A stretch of DNA of 64,000 nucleotides from an uncultured Pseudomonas sp. (GTDB taxonomy: Bacteria > Pseudomonadota > Gammaproteobacteria > Pseudomonadales > Pseudomonadaceae): the NCBI RefSeq assembly GCF_913774235.1, contig NZ_CAJYDW010000002.1, positions 62,001-126,000 of the forward strand. The letters are read 5' to 3'. Below, piece after piece: positions 1 through 7,954 of the stretch. Each line of letters starts with the position of its first letter. Within the stretch, counting starts at the first letter, position 1. Below the pieces are notes generated by a model. That model saw only the letters and a program-made list of their open reading frames with translations, ran no database searches and had not been told where the DNA came from. Both the position numbers and the translations under genes were made by a program.

Positions 1-641
1 CGCCGCTCAAGTCCCTGGCCGATCTCAAGGGCAAGAAGATCGCCGCGACCAAGGGGACCGATCCCTATCTGTTCCTGCTGCGCAGCCTGCGCGAAGCGGG
101 CCTGAAGAAGGGCGACGTGGAAATCGTCCACCTGCAGCACCCGGACGGTCGCGCCGCTCTGGAGCGTGGCCAGGTGGATGCCTGGGCCGGTCTCGATCCG
201 CACATGGCCGCCAGCGAGTTGCAAGCCGGTTCGCGGCTGCTCTATCGCAATCTCGACTTCAACAGCTATGGCGTGCTGAGCACCACCGAGGCCTTCGCCA
301 AGGCCCAGCCGGAGCTGGTCAAGGCGGTGCTGGGCGCCTACGAAGATGCCCGCCACTGGACCCTGGCGCATCCCCAGGAGACCGCCGAGTTGCTGGCCAA
401 GGCGTCCGGCCTGCCGCTGGAGGTCGCCCAGCGCCAGCTCGCGCGTACCGATTTCAGCCAGCCACTGCCGGGGCCGCAGTTCGTCGCCGCGCTCAAGGGC
501 GCCGCGCCGCTATTGGGTGAAGAGGGCCTGGTGCGACCCGGCGTGGACGCCGTGGCGGCAGTCGATGCCCTGGTCCAGCCCGCGTTGGCCCAGGCGGTGA
601 TCGAGAACAAGCAGCCGGTGGCCCAGGTGGCTGCACCGTGA
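1..641 (+). CDS. Aliphatic sulfonate ABC transporter substrate-binding protein, C-terminal part (SsuA-like)
   Basis: The window opens inside this gene; the first whole codon is at position 3 and the N-terminus and signal peptide lie outside. The visible ~212 residues begin with PLKSLADLKGKKIAATKG, the usual second-lobe entry of SsuA/NMT1-type periplasmic binding proteins, and continue with VDAWAGLDPH, a common ligand-pocket segment of sulfonate binding proteins. It would capture sulfonates (or a related oxyanion) in the periplasm for the permease and ATPase that follow. The stop codon overlaps the GTG start of the permease gene (GTGA), so the three genes form one translationally coupled operon. 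Family assignment is firm; the exact ligand is inferred. Confidence 0.85.
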   Translation, partial: PLKSLADLKGKKIAATKGTDPYLFLLRSLREAGLKKGDVEIVHLQHPDGRAALERGQVDAWAGLDPHMAASELQAGSRLLYRNLDFNSYGVLSTTEAFAKAQPELVKAVLGAYEDARHWTLAHPQETAELLAKASGLPLEVAQRQLARTDFSQPLPGPQFVAALKGAAPLLGEEGLVRPGVDAVAAVDALVQPALAQAVIENKQPVAQVAAP

Positions 642-1456
642 GCGATGAACTGACCCAGGCCGCTCCACTCGGCCAAGGTCCCAGCGTCGTACGGGCTGGC
701 AATGGCCGTTGGCGTGGCGCCGTGCTGCCCCTGGGGCTGGTCGTCGTGTTGGAGGCGGTGGTCCGCCTCGGCTGGCTGCCGGCCTACCAGATGCCGCCGC
801 CCAGTGAGGTGCTGCGCACGCTCTGGGTGCTGGGGGAAGGGGAGTTGTGGCGGCATCTGGCGGCCAGTCTGGCGCGAGTCGCCAGTGGCTTCGCCCTGGG
901 CGCGGGCCTGGCGCTGCTGATCGGCGCCTGGGTAGGGCTGTCGCGCCGCGCCGAGGCCTATCTCGATCCGCTGTTCCAGGCGCTACGCGCCATTCCCAGC
1001 CTGGCCTGGGTGCCCCTGTTGTTGCTCTGGCTGGGTATCGATGAAACGCCCAAGATCGTGTTGATCGCCCTGGGCGCCTTCTTTCCGCTGTACCTCGCCC
1101 TGGTCAGCGGCATCCGCGACGTGGATCGCCGTCTGGTAGAGGTAGGCCGACTCTATCGCCTGTCGCGCCCGGCGCTGATCCGCCGCATCCTGCTGCCGGC
1201 CGCCTTGCCGAGTCTGTTCACCGGCCTGCGTGGGGCCCTGAGCATGAGCTGGATGTTCCTGGTGGCGGCCGAGCTGATCGCTGCCACCGCCGGTCTCGGC
1301 TATCTGCTCAGTGACGGCCGGGAGACCTCGCGGCCGGACGTGGTCATCGCCGCCATCCTGGTGCTGGCGGTACTCGGCAAGCTCAGCGACGAACTCTTGG
1401 TGCGTCTGGAACGCCGGGCGCTGGCCTGGCGCGACACCTACCAGGGAGGCCAGTGA
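638..1456 (+). CDS. Sulfonate-type ABC transporter permease (SsuC-like)
   Basis: This 272-residue integral membrane protein has about six hydrophobic segments and the BPD_transp_1 layout of SsuC/TauC permeases. The EAA-type cytoplasmic loop that docks on the ATPase lies near residues 165-190, in the stretch VEVGRLYRLSRPALIRRI, followed by LLPAALPSLFTGLR. The GTG start at 638 overlaps the stop of the binding-protein gene. Its own TGA overlaps the ATG of the ATPase gene, so the order is binding protein, permease, ATPase. It should form the homodimeric channel for the upstream binding protein. Sulfonate specificity comes from family resemblance and from the oxygenases in the neighbourhood. Confidence 0.88.
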   Translation: MSDELTQAAPLGQGPSVVRAGNGRWRGAVLPLGLVVVLEAVVRLGWLPAYQMPPPSEVLRTLWVLGEGELWRHLAASLARVASGFALGAGLALLIGAWVGLSRRAEAYLDPLFQALRAIPSLAWVPLLLLWLGIDETPKIVLIALGAFFPLYLALVSGIRDVDRRLVEVGRLYRLSRPALIRRILLPAALPSLFTGLRGALSMSWMFLVAAELIAATAGLGYLLSDGRETSRPDVVIAAILVLAVLGKLSDELLVRLERRALAWRDTYQGGQ

Positions 1457-2172
1457 TGAGCGAACCCCTGCTGTCCCTCGAGCGCATCGGCAAGGCCTTC
1501 GCCGGGCGCCGGGTGCTGGAAGGTGTCGACGTGGCCCTGGCTGCCGGCGAGGTGGTCAGCCTGCTGGGTGCCAGTGGCTGCGGCAAGAGCACCCTGCTGC
1601 GCATCGCCGCCGGGCTGGACGACGATTTCAGTGGCCGCATGACCCTGGCGGCGGCCAGTCATGGCGTCGGCGTGGTGTTCCAGGAACCGCGGCTGATGCC
1701 CTGGCTGGACGTCACCGCCAACGTCGGCTTCGCCGACGGCGCGCGGGCCGATCGTGCCTGGATCGAACAACTGCTGCGCGATGTCGGGCTGGAGGGGCAG
1801 GGCGCGCTGTTGCCCAAACAGCTATCCGGCGGCATGGCCCAGCGTGTCGCCATCGCCCGCGGGCTCTATGGCCGCCCGCGGCTGCTGTTGCTCGACGAGC
1901 CCTTCAGCGCGGTGGATGCCTTCACCCGCTGGCAACTGCAGGACCTGGTGCTGCGCCTGGTGGCCCGGTACCACATCGGCGTGCTGTTGGTGACCCACGA
2001 TCTGGACGAGGCTTTCTACCTGGGCGACCGCGTCCTGGTCCTGGGTGGCGCGCCCTCCCGCGTGCAACGCCGCTTCGCCGTCGCCGCCCCTCACCCTCGC
2101 GAACGACGGGCGCCTGCCTTGCTGGCCCAGGCGGCCGAGGCCTACGAGGCATTACAGCGACTGCGCGCCTGA
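1456..2172 (+). CDS. Sulfonate-type ABC transporter ATP-binding protein (SsuB-like)
   Basis: This 238-residue ATPase has Walker A GASGCGKST (residues 38-46), a Q-loop in VVFQEPRLMPW, the signature LSGGMAQRVAIARG, Walker B LLLLDEPFSAVD and an H-loop in VTHDLDEA. It energises uptake by the preceding permease. ATG at 1456 is preferred over an in-frame GTG at 1453 because a GGGAGG ribosome-binding site (1444-1449) sits 6 bases before it and the ATG overlaps the permease stop as TGATG. At 238 residues it is in the usual SsuB range. It is the last gene of the operon; the next gene begins about 120 bases downstream with its own ribosome-binding site. Confidence 0.9.
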   Translation: MSEPLLSLERIGKAFAGRRVLEGVDVALAAGEVVSLLGASGCGKSTLLRIAAGLDDDFSGRMTLAAASHGVGVVFQEPRLMPWLDVTANVGFADGARADRAWIEQLLRDVGLEGQGALLPKQLSGGMAQRVAIARGLYGRPRLLLLDEPFSAVDAFTRWQLQDLVLRLVARYHIGVLLVTHDLDEAFYLGDRVLVLGGAPSRVQRRFAVAAPHPRERRAPALLAQAAEAYEALQRLRA

Positions 2173-2292
2173 TCGCACTACCGCCGAAAGCGCCACCTTG
2201 AGGCGTGCGCAATCCGGCGGGAGCGGGCAGTATCGAGGGCCGGCGGTGCCCTGATGCCGTCTACCTCAACTCGATGCTTTCCAGGAGCCTCT

Positions 2293-3027
2293 ATGACCCC
2301 CTCTGCAGAGACAATGGCCGAACTGGCCCCCCGCGGCGTTCTCCGTGCAGCGATCAACTACGGCAATACCGTCCTGGCTCAGCGCGGCGCCGATGGTCAG
2401 CCGGTCGGCGTTTCGGTGGCCCTGGCCAAGGCCTTGGCCGAGCGCCTGGGCGTACCGGTGGAGTTCATCACCTACGATGCCGCCGGCAAGGTCTTCGCCG
2501 CCCTGGAACAGCAGGCCTGGGATCTGGCCTTCCTCGCCATCGAACCGGTGCGCGCCGCCCAGATCGCCTTCAGCGAGCCCTACGTCATCATCGAGGGCAC
2601 CTATCTGTTGCGCGCGGATGATCCGGCGCAGCGAGTCGCCGAGCTGGACAGTGCCGGACGGCGCATCGCCGTCGGCCAGGGCGCTGCCTACGATCTCTAC
2701 CTGAGCCGGACCCTGACCCAGGCGGAGCTGGTGCGGTCGTCCACCTCGGCGCTCGCCATCGAGGACTTCGTCGCCCAGCGGCTGGACGCGGCGGCCGGGG
2801 TGAGGCAACCCCTCGAAGCCTACGCCGCCGCCCACCCGGGCTATCGAGTGATGGCCGACAGCTTCACCGAGATTCGCCAGGCCATGGCGGTGCCCAAGGG
2901 ACACGAGGCGGCAGCGGCCTATGTACAGGCGTTTCTCGACGAACAGCTGCGCAATGGTTTCGTTGCCCGGGAGCTGGCTGCCACCGGGCAGGGTGATGTC
3001 CGTCTCGGTACGCCCGCGAGCAATTGA
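2293..3027 (+). CDS. Family-3 solute-binding-like protein without a signal peptide
   Basis: The 244-residue product has the SBP_bac_3 fold seen in polar amino-acid binding proteins: an early lobe-1 segment GVLRAAINYGNTVLAQ, the central LAFLAIEPVRAAQIAFSEPY typical of the family, and a second lobe with GRRIAVGQGAAYDLYL. ATG 2293 was chosen because CAGGAG at 2282-2287 lies 5 bases upstream; an earlier in-frame start at 2254 adds only 13 residues. Neither start gives a hydrophobic leader, which is odd for a periplasmic receptor, so the protein may be cytoplasmic. It has no permease or ATPase of its own and stands between two sulfonate-type operons. Ligand and role are unknown; a ligand sensor or a leaderless accessory protein are options. 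Confidence 0.75.
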   Translation: MTPSAETMAELAPRGVLRAAINYGNTVLAQRGADGQPVGVSVALAKALAERLGVPVEFITYDAAGKVFAALEQQAWDLAFLAIEPVRAAQIAFSEPYVIIEGTYLLRADDPAQRVAELDSAGRRIAVGQGAAYDLYLSRTLTQAELVRSSTSALAIEDFVAQRLDAAAGVRQPLEAYAAAHPGYRVMADSFTEIRQAMAVPKGHEAAAAYVQAFLDEQLRNGFVARELAATGQGDVRLGTPASN

Positions 3028-3152
3028 TCGGCGCCTCCCAGGCGGAGCGGGGAGCGGGTGTGGATTCGGTGCCCCTTTGGGCGGTGGGATGAAATCATTA
3101 CCGCATCCTGCTGCCAAATAGGCGTGCTCAACGCTTCGCTCCGAGGTTTCCC

Positions 3153-3836
3153 TTGCTCGCCACCCTGTCCGATCCCGCCTTTCTCACCGGTCTGCTGCAG
3201 ATCGTCATCATCGATATCCTGCTCGGTGGCGATAACGCCGTGGTGATCGCCCTGGCCTGTCGGCGGTTGCCCGAGGCCCAGCGCCGCAAGGCCATCCTCG
3301 GCGGCGTCGCCGGCGCCGTGCTCCTGCGCATCCTGCTGCTGTTCGTCGCCAGTTATGTACTGGGCTGGCCGCTGCTCAAGGTGGTCGGTGGCGTGCTGCT
3401 GCTGTGGATCGGCATCAAGCTGCTGCTGCCTGACGAGGACGAGGCCAACGTCAAGGCTGGTACCACCCTGGGGCAGGCCATCTGGATCATCATGGTGGCC
3501 GACGTGGTGATGAGCCTGGACAACGTCATCGCCGTGGCTGGTGCGGCCCAGGGGCACCTGGGCCTGGCCATCACCGGGGTGCTCATCAGCATTCCTATCA
3601 TCATCTTCGGCAGCCAGCTCATCCTGAAGCTCATGGAAAAGTTTCGCTGGCTGGTGATGGCCGGCGCAGCCCTGCTGGGCTGGATCGCCGGTAAGCTGAT
3701 CGCCAGCGACGAATGGCTGCAGGGCTTGCTCGGCACCGGCGACTGGCACTGGGCACCCTATGTGGCTGGGGCGATCGGTGTAGCCTTCGTGCTCGTCATG
3801 GGTCAGTTGCTGGCGCGGCGCGCGGTCACGGCCTGA
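3153..3836 (+). CDS. TerC family integral membrane protein (YjbE/YkoY type)
   Basis: This 227-residue protein has about seven hydrophobic segments and the two acidic intramembrane signatures of the TerC family, LLGGDNAVVIAL near residue 25 and VVMSLDNVIAVAG near residue 115. Family members are linked to export of manganese or other divalent metals and to metallation of exported enzymes, but this subgroup is poorly characterised. The start is a TTG at 3153 with GAGG six bases upstream; no better ATG exists before the conserved hydrophobic start. It is transcribed in the same direction as its neighbours but lies 125 bases after the previous gene and is probably a separate unit. Confidence 0.85.
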   Translation: MLATLSDPAFLTGLLQIVIIDILLGGDNAVVIALACRRLPEAQRRKAILGGVAGAVLLRILLLFVASYVLGWPLLKVVGGVLLLWIGIKLLLPDEDEANVKAGTTLGQAIWIIMVADVVMSLDNVIAVAGAAQGHLGLAITGVLISIPIIIFGSQLILKLMEKFRWLVMAGAALLGWIAGKLIASDEWLQGLLGTGDWHWAPYVAGAIGVAFVLVMGQLLARRAVTA

Positions 3837-3909
3837 GGCTCGCGGATCGCTTCAGCTTCATATCGCGGCAGACTTGCAGGGCGGTCTGCCTCTGGCATAC
3901 GCCGTCACT

Positions 3910-3972
3910 GCATATCGTTAGATAAAATCCGTCTTTACCAAAAGTTATAACAGCTCATTAGCCTATAACGCT
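3910..3972 (+). promoter_or_regulatory. AT-rich leader with repeated TATAAC before the tau-like operon
   Basis: This is a rare AT-rich island in a G+C-rich region. It contains TATAAC twice, at 3947-3952 and 3965-3970, as a direct repeat 18 bases apart. Either could be a -10 element, although no good -35 hexamer is placed for them. The stretch lies directly upstream of the binding-protein gene that starts at 4001. LysR-type sulfur regulators such as CysB bind AT-rich leaders, so this is the likeliest control region for the operon; that is inference. Confidence 0.4.
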
Positions 3973-4000
3973 TTCGGGTAGCCAGTCGGCACGGAGCGGG

Positions 4001-5011
4001 ATGATGAGCAGGGTAGGGAAGGGATTGGCGGTTGTCGCCGCCGTGGCCGGCGTCCTCGGGTTCGCCGGTAGCGCCGCAGCCGAGGGCAAGATCAGCATTG
4101 CCCAGCAATTCGGTATCGGCTACCTGATCCTCGACGTGGTGCGCGATCAGCAGTTGATCGAGAAGCATGGCAAGGCCGCCGGCCTTGACATCAAGGTGGA
4201 CTGGAACAGTATCTCCGGCGCCACCGCCATGAACGAAGCGCTGCTGGCCGGCGCGCTGGACGTGGTCTCCGCCGGAGTGCCGCCGATGCTGACCGTCTGG
4301 GATCGCACCCGCGGACGGCAGAACGTCAAGGCCATCGCCGCCCTGGGCGCCATGCCCAACTACCTGCTGAGCAATCGTGCCGAGGTCAAGTCGATCAAGG
4401 ACCTGACCGATCAGGATCGCATCGCCGTACCGGCGGCGGGCGTGGGCTTCCAGTCGCGCACCCTGCAGATCGAGACCGCCAAGGTCTTCGGCGATGCCCA
4501 ATACAAGAAATTCGATGCCATCAGCGTGAGCCTGCCGCATCCCGATGCCAGTGCCGCCCTGATGGCCGGCGGGTCGGAGATCACTACCCATTTCTCCAGC
4601 CCGCCGTTCCAGTACCAGGCGCTGGAGAATCCCAAGGTCCACCGCATCCTCAGCAGCTACGACGTGCTCGGCGGGCCGGGCACCTTCAACGTGCTCTACA
4701 CCACCGAGAAATTCCACGACGAGAATCCCAAGACCTACCGCGCCTTCTACGATGCCCTGGTGGAAGCCGCCGCCTTCATCCGCGCTAACAAGGCCGCTGC
4801 GGCCGAGGTGTACATCCGGGTGGAGAACTCCAAGCTGCCGCTGGCCCTGGTGCAGCGCATCGTCGAGGACCCGGAGATCGATTTTACCGTCGAGCCGCAG
4901 CGCACCTTCGTCTACGCCCAGAAGCTGCACGAGCTGGGTGTGCTGAAACACCAGGCTGCCTCCTGGCAGGACTATTTCTTCCCTGAAGCCCACGAGCGTC
5001 CCGGCAGCTGA
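4001..5011 (+). CDS. Sulfonate/taurine-type ABC transporter substrate-binding protein
   Basis: This 336-residue NMT1/TauA-like binding protein has a classical signal peptide: MSRVGK, then a hydrophobic core ending in AGSAAA before EGKISIAQQF. The body holds typical family segments, including SGATAMNEALLAGALDVVSAG (lobe 1, ligand loop) and GPGTFNVLYTTEKF. ATG codons at 4001 and 4004 are both possible; GGAG at 3993-3996 favours 4004 slightly. It opens a four-gene set with a TauD-like dioxygenase, an ATPase and a permease, all downstream on the same strand, so it should deliver the substrate that the dioxygenase oxidises. The sulfonate ligand is inferred from this linkage. Confidence 0.87.
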   Translation: MMSRVGKGLAVVAAVAGVLGFAGSAAAEGKISIAQQFGIGYLILDVVRDQQLIEKHGKAAGLDIKVDWNSISGATAMNEALLAGALDVVSAGVPPMLTVWDRTRGRQNVKAIAALGAMPNYLLSNRAEVKSIKDLTDQDRIAVPAAGVGFQSRTLQIETAKVFGDAQYKKFDAISVSLPHPDASAALMAGGSEITTHFSSPPFQYQALENPKVHRILSSYDVLGGPGTFNVLYTTEKFHDENPKTYRAFYDALVEAAAFIRANKAAAAEVYIRVENSKLPLALVQRIVEDPEIDFTVEPQRTFVYAQKLHELGVLKHQAASWQDYFFPEAHERPGS

Positions 5012-5036
5012 GCCGGACCACCAAGGAGAAAACTCC

Positions 5037-5918
5037 ATGACCCTCGCCGCCCACGCACCGGCTGCTGGCCAAGCCTTCGAGATCCGTCCCTTCGGCAACC
5101 TGGGGGCCGAGATCCTCGGTATCGATCTGGCCCAGCCACTCAATGCCGAAGACTTCGCCCGCGTCCACCGCGCCCACCTGGACCACCACGTGGTGGTGTT
5201 CCGCGACCAGCGCATCACCCCCGAGCAGCAGATCGCTTTCAGCCGTCGCTTTGGCGAGTTGCAGATCCATGTGCTCAAGCAATTCCACCTGGCCGGCCAC
5301 CCGGAGATCCTCATCGTCTCCAACATCATCGAAGACGGCCAGCCTATCGGCCTGGGCGATGCCGGCAAGTTCTGGCATTCGGATCTCTCCTACAAGGAGC
5401 TGCCGAGCCTGGGCTCGATGCTGCATGCGCAGGAGTTGCCGGAGGAGGGTGGCGATACGATCTTCGCCAACATGCACCTGGCCTACGACACCCTGCCGGA
5501 GGCGCTCAAGCGCCAGATCGAAGGCCTCCAGGCGGAGCATTCCTATACCGCTACTTACGCCAAGCCCAAGTTCGAGGGCAATTGGCGGCCGACCCTGACT
5601 GCCGCGCAACTGGCCGAGGTCAAGGCGGTGGTCCATCCGGTGGTGCGCACCCATCCGGAGAACGGCCGCAAGGCGCTGTTCGTCAGCGAAGGCTTCACCA
5701 CCCATATCGTCGGCCTGCCGGAAGACGAGAGTCGCGACCTGCTCGACCAGCTGTATGCCCACAGCGTCAAGCCCGAGCACCTCTATCGCCACCAGTGGAA
5801 GCCCCACGACCTGGTGTTCTGGGACAATCGCTCGCTGCTGCACCTGGCGGCCGGCTGCCCCAACTATATGAGGCGCAAGCTGTATCGCACCACCATCCAG
5901 GGCGATGCGCCTTTTTAA
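5037..5918 (+). CDS. TauD/TfdA family Fe(II)/2-oxoglutarate-dependent dioxygenase
   Basis: This 293-residue enzyme couples 2-oxoglutarate decarboxylation to hydroxylation of its substrate; for sulfonates this releases sulfite and an aldehyde. The iron triad is visible as H114 and D116 in FWHSDLSY and H269 in SLLHLA. Arginines follow H269 at +11 (R280) and +15 (R284). In E. coli TauD the Arg at +11 binds 2-oxoglutarate and the Arg at +15 binds the sulfonate, so the spacing supports a sulfonate or sulfate-ester substrate. A strong AAGGAG precedes the ATG. It sits between the binding-protein gene and the ATPase gene of the same operon. Taurine, another alkanesulfonate or an alkyl sulfate are all possible. 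Confidence 0.9.
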   Translation: MTLAAHAPAAGQAFEIRPFGNLGAEILGIDLAQPLNAEDFARVHRAHLDHHVVVFRDQRITPEQQIAFSRRFGELQIHVLKQFHLAGHPEILIVSNIIEDGQPIGLGDAGKFWHSDLSYKELPSLGSMLHAQELPEEGGDTIFANMHLAYDTLPEALKRQIEGLQAEHSYTATYAKPKFEGNWRPTLTAAQLAEVKAVVHPVVRTHPENGRKALFVSEGFTTHIVGLPEDESRDLLDQLYAHSVKPEHLYRHQWKPHDLVFWDNRSLLHLAAGCPNYMRRKLYRTTIQGDAPF

Positions 5919-5932
5919 GGGAGTAGACGACC

Positions 5933-6814
5933 ATGAACGCTCCTCTCGCTTCCCGTCCGCACCTGACCCTGGCACAGACCCAGCCGCTGCTGCAGGTGCA
6001 GGATCTCGACCTCGAATACCGCACCCGTGAACGCCGGGTGCGGGCTACCCACCAGGTGTCCTTCGAGGTGCACGGCGCCGATCGCTTCGTCCTGCTCGGC
6101 CCGTCCGGCTGCGGCAAGTCCAGTCTGCTCAAGTCGGTGGCGGGCTTTCTGCCGCCGCTGCACGGCGAGATCCGTCTGGAAGGCCAGCCGATCAAAGGGC
6201 CGGGACCGGATCGCATCGTGGTGTTCCAGGAGTTCGATCAGCTGCCGCCGTGGAAGACGGTGCTGGAGAACACCATGTTCCCACTGCTCGCCAGTCGCCA
6301 GGCCAGTCGTGGCGAGGCCCGCGAGCGGGCGCTGCACTACCTGGACAAGGTCGGCCTGGCGCGTTTCGTCGATGCTTATCCGCATCATCTTTCCGGCGGT
6401 ATGAAGCAGCGGGTGGCCATCGCTCGCGCCCTGGCCATGCAGCCCAAGATCCTGCTGATGGACGAACCCTTCGCCGCCCTGGACGCCCTGACCCGGCGCA
6501 AGATGCAGGAAGAACTGCTGGCGCTCTGGGACGAGGTGCGCTTTACCCTGCTGTTCGTCACCCACTCCATCGAAGAGGCGCTGGTGGTGGGCAATCGCAT
6601 CCTGCTCCTGTCGCCCCATCCGGGACGGGTACGAGCCGAGCTCAACTGCCATCAGTTCGGCCTCGAAGACTTCGGCGGCGCCGAATTCCAGAGCACCGCG
6701 CTGCGCATCCACAACCTGCTGTTCCCCGACGATGTCCAGACGCTGCCGCCGGAGGTGGCCGACGAACGCCTGCGCCTGCAGCAGGCCATCGTCCAGGGCC
6801 GCATTTCCTACTAA
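5933..6814 (+). CDS. Sulfonate/taurine-type ABC transporter ATP-binding protein
   Basis: This 293-residue ABC ATPase has Walker A GPSGCGKSS (residues 56-64), a Q-loop in VVFQEFDQLPPWKTV, the signature LSGGMKQRVAIARAL, Walker B ILLMDEPFAALD and an H-loop in VTHSIEEAL. It resembles TauB/SsuB but carries about 40 extra C-terminal residues after the nucleotide-binding domain (from about LNCHQFGLEDFGG), a tail seen in some nitrate/sulfonate ATPases. The gene starts 14 bases after the dioxygenase stop and is followed 15 bases later by the permease. It powers uptake of the dioxygenase substrate. Confidence 0.9.
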   Translation: MNAPLASRPHLTLAQTQPLLQVQDLDLEYRTRERRVRATHQVSFEVHGADRFVLLGPSGCGKSSLLKSVAGFLPPLHGEIRLEGQPIKGPGPDRIVVFQEFDQLPPWKTVLENTMFPLLASRQASRGEARERALHYLDKVGLARFVDAYPHHLSGGMKQRVAIARALAMQPKILLMDEPFAALDALTRRKMQEELLALWDEVRFTLLFVTHSIEEALVVGNRILLLSPHPGRVRAELNCHQFGLEDFGGAEFQSTALRIHNLLFPDDVQTLPPEVADERLRLQQAIVQGRISY

Positions 6815-6829
6815 TTTCGAGGTAGATTC

Positions 6830-7696
6830 ATGACTCGACAGCCCCCGGTGCGGGCCGAATACCAACGGGACCTCGCGCCCCTCGACGACTTGCCGCTGGC
6901 GGTCGAACTGCCCCTGGTGACTCGCCTGTGGAGCCAGGCCTGGCTGCGCAAGCTGGTGATCCTGGCGATCCTGATGCTGGCCTGGGAAGCGGCCGCGCGC
7001 TGGCAAGGCAACGACCTGCTGCTGCCCAGCTTCCTGCAGACCGCCGCCGCTTTCTGGGATGGCCTGGTCACCGGCGAGTTGCCGGCCAAGGTGGCCATCT
7101 CCCTCGGTACCCTGCTCAAGGGCTACCTGCTGGGCGTGGTGCTGGCCCTGGCGCTGAGTGCCCTGGCCGTCTCCACCCAGTTCGGTCGCGATCTGCTCGG
7201 CACCCTGACCTCGATGTTCAACCCGCTGCCGGCCATCGCCTTGCTGCCCCTGGCGCTGCTCTGGTTCGGCCTGGGCGAGAACAGCCTGGTCTTCGTGCTG
7301 GTGCACTCGGTGCTCTGGCCCATGGCGCTGAACACCTACTCGGGCTTTCTCGGCGTCTCCGACACCCTGCGCATGGCCGGGCGTAACTACGGCCTCAAGG
7401 GCCTGAGGTATGTGGGCCTGATCCTCATCCCGGCGGCGCTGCCGGCCATCGTCTCGGGCCTGAAGATCGGCTGGGCCTTCGCCTGGCGCACCCTGATCGC
7501 CGCCGAGCTGGTGTTCGGTGCCTCCAGTGGCAAGGGCGGCCTGGGCTGGTACATCTTCCAGAATCGCAACGAGCTCTACACCGACCGCGTCTTCGCCGGC
7601 CTTGCTGCGGTGATCATCATCGGCCTGCTGGTGGAAGGCTTGGTGTTCGCCACCCTGGAGCGGCTGACGGTGAAGAAGTGGGGGATGCAGCGATAG
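6830..7696 (+). CDS. Sulfonate/taurine-type ABC transporter permease
   Basis: This 288-residue membrane protein has a ~40-residue cytoplasmic N-terminus followed by about six transmembrane segments. The BPD_transp_1 EAA loop lies near RMAGRNYGLKGLRYVGLILIPAALPAIVSG, with AELVFGASSGKGGLGW after it, as in TauC/SsuC. GAGGTAG precedes the ATG with suitable spacing. It closes the four-gene operon of binding protein, dioxygenase, ATPase and permease. The order differs from the E. coli tauABCD order, with the dioxygenase in second place. A 10-bp inverted repeat 16 bases after the stop may end the transcript. Confidence 0.9.
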   Translation: MTRQPPVRAEYQRDLAPLDDLPLAVELPLVTRLWSQAWLRKLVILAILMLAWEAAARWQGNDLLLPSFLQTAAAFWDGLVTGELPAKVAISLGTLLKGYLLGVVLALALSALAVSTQFGRDLLGTLTSMFNPLPAIALLPLALLWFGLGENSLVFVLVHSVLWPMALNTYSGFLGVSDTLRMAGRNYGLKGLRYVGLILIPAALPAIVSGLKIGWAFAWRTLIAAELVFGASSGKGGLGWYIFQNRNELYTDRVFAGLAAVIIIGLLVEGLVFATLERLTVKKWGMQR

Positions 7697-7712
7697 CGCC
7701 TGGCGCCTTTCG

Positions 7713-7763
7713 TTGGGCTTCGCTGCGCTCAACTCAACCTACAGCTTTATCGTCGAAGCCCAA
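7713..7763. repeat. 10-bp inverted repeat after the tau-like operon
   Basis: TTGGGCTTCG at 7713-7722 is matched by its exact reverse complement at 7754-7763, leaving a 31-base loop. The element lies 16 bases after the permease stop and could act as a transcript end or 3' stabiliser. There is no T-run, so an intrinsic terminator is not supported. Confidence 0.5.
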
Positions 7764-7817
7764 TAGGCCACCGGATCTGTCCTGGGAGCAACGGCTCTCG
7801 ATCCTCGCGCGGACTAC

Positions 7818-7838
7818 CCCTCTCCCTCTGGGAGAGGG
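7818..7838. repeat. Short hairpin with CCCTCTCCC arms
   Basis: A 9-bp stem with a 3-base loop lies in an intergenic pyrimidine/purine-rich block, CCCTCTCCC then GGGAGAGGG. Blocks of this kind are commonly dispersed between genes in proteobacterial genomes. No function is assigned. Confidence 0.4.
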
Positions 7839-7927
7839 CTGGGGTGAGGGCGCACCTCATACCCGATCCTCCAGTGGAAAAGGCTAACGCCGTTTTCTAC
7901 GCTACGGTGCTATGGGATCGTTTGGGC

Positions 7928-7954
7928 GATCGCGGCCATGGGCCGCTCCTACGG
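7928..7954. repeat. REP-like palindromic element, copy 1
   Basis: The core GCGGCCATGGGCCGC folds into a short hairpin and is followed by TCCTAC. Near-identical cores recur in this window at 8638-8700 (inverted pair) and 20400-20550 (three copies), always between genes. This matches the behaviour of Pseudomonas REP elements. Confidence 0.75.

Noticed and set aside
2254-2292. Upstream start for the family-3 binding-like protein
   Set aside because: It adds 13 residues without a hydrophobic core, and the ribosome-binding site fits ATG 2293.
3028-3152. yybP-ykoY manganese riboswitch before the TerC gene
   Set aside because: TerC genes often have one, but the 125-base leader lacks the conserved yybP-ykoY core sequences and pairing that I could recognise.
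3890-3915. Sigma-54 promoter (CTGGCAT...TGCAT) before the tau-like operon
   Set aside because: The GG and GC dinucleotides are 14 bases apart rather than the required 10.
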